This document shows, in pieces, positions 4,783-6,874 of a stretch of 6,874 nucleotides of DNA. The first letter of the stretch is position 1. Each line of letters starts with the position of its first letter. The stretch comes from Desulfonema limicola (lineage in GTDB: Bacteria; Desulfobacterota; Desulfobacteria; Desulfobacterales; DYRC01). A model generated the notes under the pieces. The model did not search any database and was not told the origin of the DNA. It saw nothing but the letters and a program-made list of their open reading frames with translations. The translations under genes were made by a program, and so were the position numbers. The DNA is taken from NCBI GenBank assembly GCA_020718925.1, contig DYRC01000221.1, forward strand, positions 1 through 6,874. The letters are read 5' to 3'.

Positions 4783-5589
4783 GGTGGGTTTAAAGATCAG
4801 GCTGAATAACATTTTAGTTGCCACCGCAAGCAGCAAAAACGCAAACACACGTTTAAGCTGAGGAACCGGCAGGCTATGCGCCAGACGGACGCCCAAAGGC
4901 GCGGTGATGACACTGGCAAATACAATGCCTGCCAATGCCGGAAGATACGCATATCCCAAAGAATACTGCGGCAGTCCGGCAACATGCAGTCCGTTATAGA
5001 TGTAGCCGGCAGTTCCTGCAATCGCAATGGGAAATCCGATAGCAGCAGATGTGCCGATTGCCTCATGCACTGCAAGGTTGCACCACATCATAAACGGCAC
5101 AGACAAGGTTCCGCCGCCGATGCCTACCAGACTTGATACCACGCCGATAACATTGCCCACGCCGAACATGCCTGCTGTTCCCGGAAAATTCCTTGAAGGT
5201 TCGGGTTTGCTGCCGGATAGCATCTGATATGCCACATAATACAAGAAAATAACAAAAAAAACTTTCAGAAAATTGGTTGACATCCGGGCTGCCACGCATG
5301 AACCGAGAAATGTTCCCAGCAATATTCCCGGCGTGATGCGGCGCACAATATCCCAATGAACTGCACCCCGTTTGTGATGCGCCCGGAAACTTGACACGGA
5401 TGTAAAAATAATGCTTGCCATAGATGTTCCCAATGCAAGGTGCATGATAAACTGATCCGGAATGCCTTCCCGCGCCATACAGAAAACAAGCATGGGAACA
5501 ATCACCAGCCCCCCGCCGATACCGAGCAGCCCCGCAAGGATTCCGGCAACAATTCCAACACTTATGTAAGTGAATAATAAGATAAGCAC
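4780..5589 (-). CDS. TauE/SafE-family anion exporter/permease
   Basis: This 269-residue polytopic membrane protein has about eight hydrophobic segments and the internal duplication typical of TauE/SafE (formerly DUF81). AGLLGIGGGLVIVP (residues 19-32) is repeated as SSLVGIGGGTLSVP (152-165), and HLALGTSMASI (50-60) as HEAIGTSAAIG (175-185). Family members move sulfite, sulfoacetate, taurine-derived or other organic anions across the inner membrane; the substrate here cannot be told from sequence. The start is GTG at 5589, chosen because AAAGGAG sits 6 bases upstream on the minus strand and the hydrophobic N-terminus follows directly. The final Pro-Thr and stop are encoded inside the palindromic repeat that separates it from ugd. 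It is transcribed alone, divergent from the gene at 5739. Confidence 0.92.
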   Translation of the reverse strand: MLILLFTYISVGIVAGILAGLLGIGGGLVIVPMLVFCMAREGIPDQFIMHLALGTSMASIIFTSVSSFRAHHKRGAVHWDIVRRITPGILLGTFLGSCVAARMSTNFLKVFFVIFLYYVAYQMLSGSKPEPSRNFPGTAGMFGVGNVIGVVSSLVGIGGGTLSVPFMMWCNLAVHEAIGTSAAIGFPIAIAGTAGYIYNGLHVAGLPQYSLGYAYLPALAGIVFASVITAPLGVRLAHSLPVPQLKRVFAFLLLAVATKMLFSLIFKPT

Positions 5590-5624
5590 AATTGACTCCT
5601 TTCATCCTGATTCTGATTCATTTC

Positions 5625-5653
5625 TTGCCTTGAAAATTTCAAAATGTTATTAT
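5625..5653 (+). promoter_or_regulatory. candidate promoter for the two-TM membrane protein gene
   Basis: TTGCCT (5625-5630) and TATTAT (5648-5653) are 17 bases apart. Transcription would start near 5660 and leave about 80 bases of leader. A perfect palindrome TTGAAA-A-TTTCAA (5630-5642) occupies the spacer directly after the -35 box, a position where a repressor could act. No regulator gene is in the window. Confidence 0.4.
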
Positions 5654-5738
5654 CCGAAAATCAGGCTTAATATTTGAAAAATATATCATGTTGTATGACT
5701 GACAAGCAACTGGTAAATCGGATTAGGAGACGATCATC

Positions 5739-6776
5739 ATGGAGACTTGGATTACTAAGATATGTCAAAGTATTTGTCGTCGGATAGCTGTCTGCGCTGC
5801 CATATTGATGGCAATGCTGCTTTTTGCAAGCGCAAACACCCGATATATCACCAACTTTATGAACGGACCTTATACTATGTCAGCGTCAGAACTCAGACAG
5901 GTCATTGCGCCGGAGCTTTCCCCTCAGTATTATGTGCGAATATACGGAACCAAGACCGTTGACACAGGGCTTCAGGAGTTCCGCGTTGAAAAGAAGGGCG
6001 GCAGAGAAGTGAGCCGGTCTGTATCTGCAAGCTATATTGCTCTGGAAGTAGGAGAAAGATTTCTGCTTGTTAAAACACGATCTGCGGGTTCAAAGGTTTT
6101 TGAAGGCGAACTTGCCCCGTTGACCAAAGGCATTGAGATGAATTTTTTTCAGATGCCGAATGTTAAAAAATATTGGGATAACTTTTATCCATATTATCTT
6201 GATACCGCTTCATTCAAAACTCCCGGATATATATTTGGCGGCATCGGAATCGTTGTTCTTATGATTCTTCTGTGGTATGGAATACCGGCTTGGAGATACT
6301 TGAAAAATCCCCAAACGCATCCGGTGGCACAGCGCGTTGCATCATGGGGCGATCCGATATGCATACCGATGGAAATCGAAAACGAATACAGCTCAAAAGT
6401 TTTCCTTCGCGCAGGAGATTACACGCTGACAGATCGCTATATTATCGGAAAAACTTTCTTTAATTTCGATGTATTCCGAATAGCCGATCTGCTGTGGGCA
6501 TATAAGAGTATCACCAAACAAAGTATCAACTTCATTCCTGTGGGCAAAACATATAGCGCAGTTCTTATTTGCTATGGCGGTTCTGCAACCATAAGAGGGA
6601 AAGAGCCGATGGTCAATTCTGTTCTGGAATATCTTGCGGGAAAGGCGCCCTGGTCAATTTTCGGCTACTCAGATGAGATTCAGAAATTATTCAAAAAAAG
6701 TCAGACGGAATTTTGCGCGATAGTCGAGGCTCGCAGACGTTCCGCAGCTGATGCCGGAAAAACAGTAAAAAGCTGA
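5739..6776 (+). CDS. uncharacterised membrane protein with two TM segments
   Basis: I do not recognise this 345-residue protein with certainty. The start is well supported: ATG at 5739, with TAGGAGA ending 8 bases upstream. Residues 1-14 are basic, followed by a hydrophobic segment (about 16-33, AVCAAILMAMLLFASA). A soluble strand-rich region (34-162, with YYVRIYGTKTVDTG and SASYIALEVGERFLLVKT) lies before a second membrane span (about 164-186, IFGGIGIVVLMILLWYGIPAW). A 160-residue C-terminal domain follows, including LTDRYIIGKTFFNFDVFRI and WSIFGYSDEIQKLFKK. The likely topology is N-in, loop outside, C-terminal domain in the cytoplasm. The C-terminal part alternates strand-like segments in the manner of a PH-like fold, but that is only an impression. 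No catalytic motif is visible. It precedes the probable acetoacetate-CoA ligase by 46 bases and may be co-transcribed. Tandem TGA TGA stops end it. Confidence 0.8.
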   Translation: METWITKICQSICRRIAVCAAILMAMLLFASANTRYITNFMNGPYTMSASELRQVIAPELSPQYYVRIYGTKTVDTGLQEFRVEKKGGREVSRSVSASYIALEVGERFLLVKTRSAGSKVFEGELAPLTKGIEMNFFQMPNVKKYWDNFYPYYLDTASFKTPGYIFGGIGIVVLMILLWYGIPAWRYLKNPQTHPVAQRVASWGDPICIPMEIENEYSSKVFLRAGDYTLTDRYIIGKTFFNFDVFRIADLLWAYKSITKQSINFIPVGKTYSAVLICYGGSATIRGKEPMVNSVLEYLAGKAPWSIFGYSDEIQKLFKKSQTEFCAIVEARRRSAADAGKTVKS

Positions 6777-6822
6777 TGAAATTCAAAGATATTGAAATCA
6801 ATTTATTACAAAGGAGTTCAGA

Positions 6823-6874
6823 ATGTCGAAATTGTTGTGGAAACCCTCTGATGAGCGGGTCAGACAAACCAACA
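6823..6874 (+). CDS. N-terminus of probable acetoacetate-CoA ligase (partial)
   Basis: An ATG at 6823 with AAGGAG 6 bases upstream (6811-6816) opens a frame that runs to the window end: 17 codons, MSKLLWKPSDERVRQTN. The W-x-PS-x-ER-(I/V)-xx-TN pattern is the usual beginning of acetoacetyl-CoA synthetases (AacS), AMP-forming enzymes that activate acetoacetate for ketone-body or polyhydroxyalkanoate metabolism. An acetyl-CoA synthetase relative is the main alternative. Only the first 17 residues are visible, so function is a moderate-confidence call. Confidence 0.55.
   Translation, partial: MSKLLWKPSDERVRQTN

Noticed and set aside
5063..5605. 180-codon frame on the minus strand overlapping the transporter
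   Set aside because: It is a frame-shifted shadow of the TauE/SafE gene, rich in Cys, His and Arg, with no membrane pattern; the frame with duplicated GIGGG motifs is the real one.
6791..6802. ATTGA-AA-TCAAT dyad before the ligase gene as an operator
   Set aside because: Five-base arms in AT-rich DNA are expected by chance, and there is no second copy nearby to support it.

Overview
This is a stretch of bacterial chromosome from a Gram-negative organism: it carries lpxC (lipid A synthesis) and an ftsB-type division gene. The gene mix (a HyaD/HybD-type [NiFe]-hydrogenase protease with HypC, lpxC followed by a DUF4390-like protein, and what is probably an acetoacetate-CoA ligase) and the style of the proteins suggest an anaerobic member of the Desulfobacterota (Desulfobacterales-like). 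That placement is an inference from protein style, not from a marker gene. No rRNA, tRNA, CRISPR array, transposase or phage gene was seen.

Layout. Positions 1-338 are non-coding and open with a REPIN-like palindromic element (9-91): two inverted copies of a hairpin unit whose differences are compensatory. A short gene with a good ribosome binding site follows (339 onward). It looks like the N-terminal half of a small antitoxin-like protein whose 3' end was lost where it meets the end of hypC. On the minus strand, a hydrogenase maturation protease and hypC (1255 down to 514) form a two-gene overlapping operon without adjacent hydrogenase structural genes. Divergent from it, lpxC (1433-2347) runs into a secreted or anchored DUF4390-like protein. 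Next come an ftsB/divIC-like gene (2991-3314), with its own near-consensus sigma70 promoter, and 7 bases later a UDP-glucose 6-dehydrogenase (3322-4707) of the animal/plant type. This plus-strand run is a cell-envelope cluster: lipid A commitment, septum formation, and UDP-glucuronate supply for surface polysaccharide.

The plus-strand run converges on a TauE/SafE-family transporter (minus, 5589-4780). The 72-base gap is filled by a GC-rich palindromic repeat that probably acts as a bidirectional terminator. Its ends supply both stop codons. Divergent from the transporter is an unrecognised two-transmembrane-segment protein (5739-6776). It is followed after 46 bases by the first 17 codons of a probable acetoacetate-CoA ligase that runs off the window.

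Most genes are ordinary housekeeping. The parts most worth a second look are the two palindromic repeat elements, the broken antitoxin-like gene at the hypC end, the eukaryote-type UDP-glucose dehydrogenase and the unassigned membrane protein. I did not find convincing evidence of a wholly new multi-gene system here.
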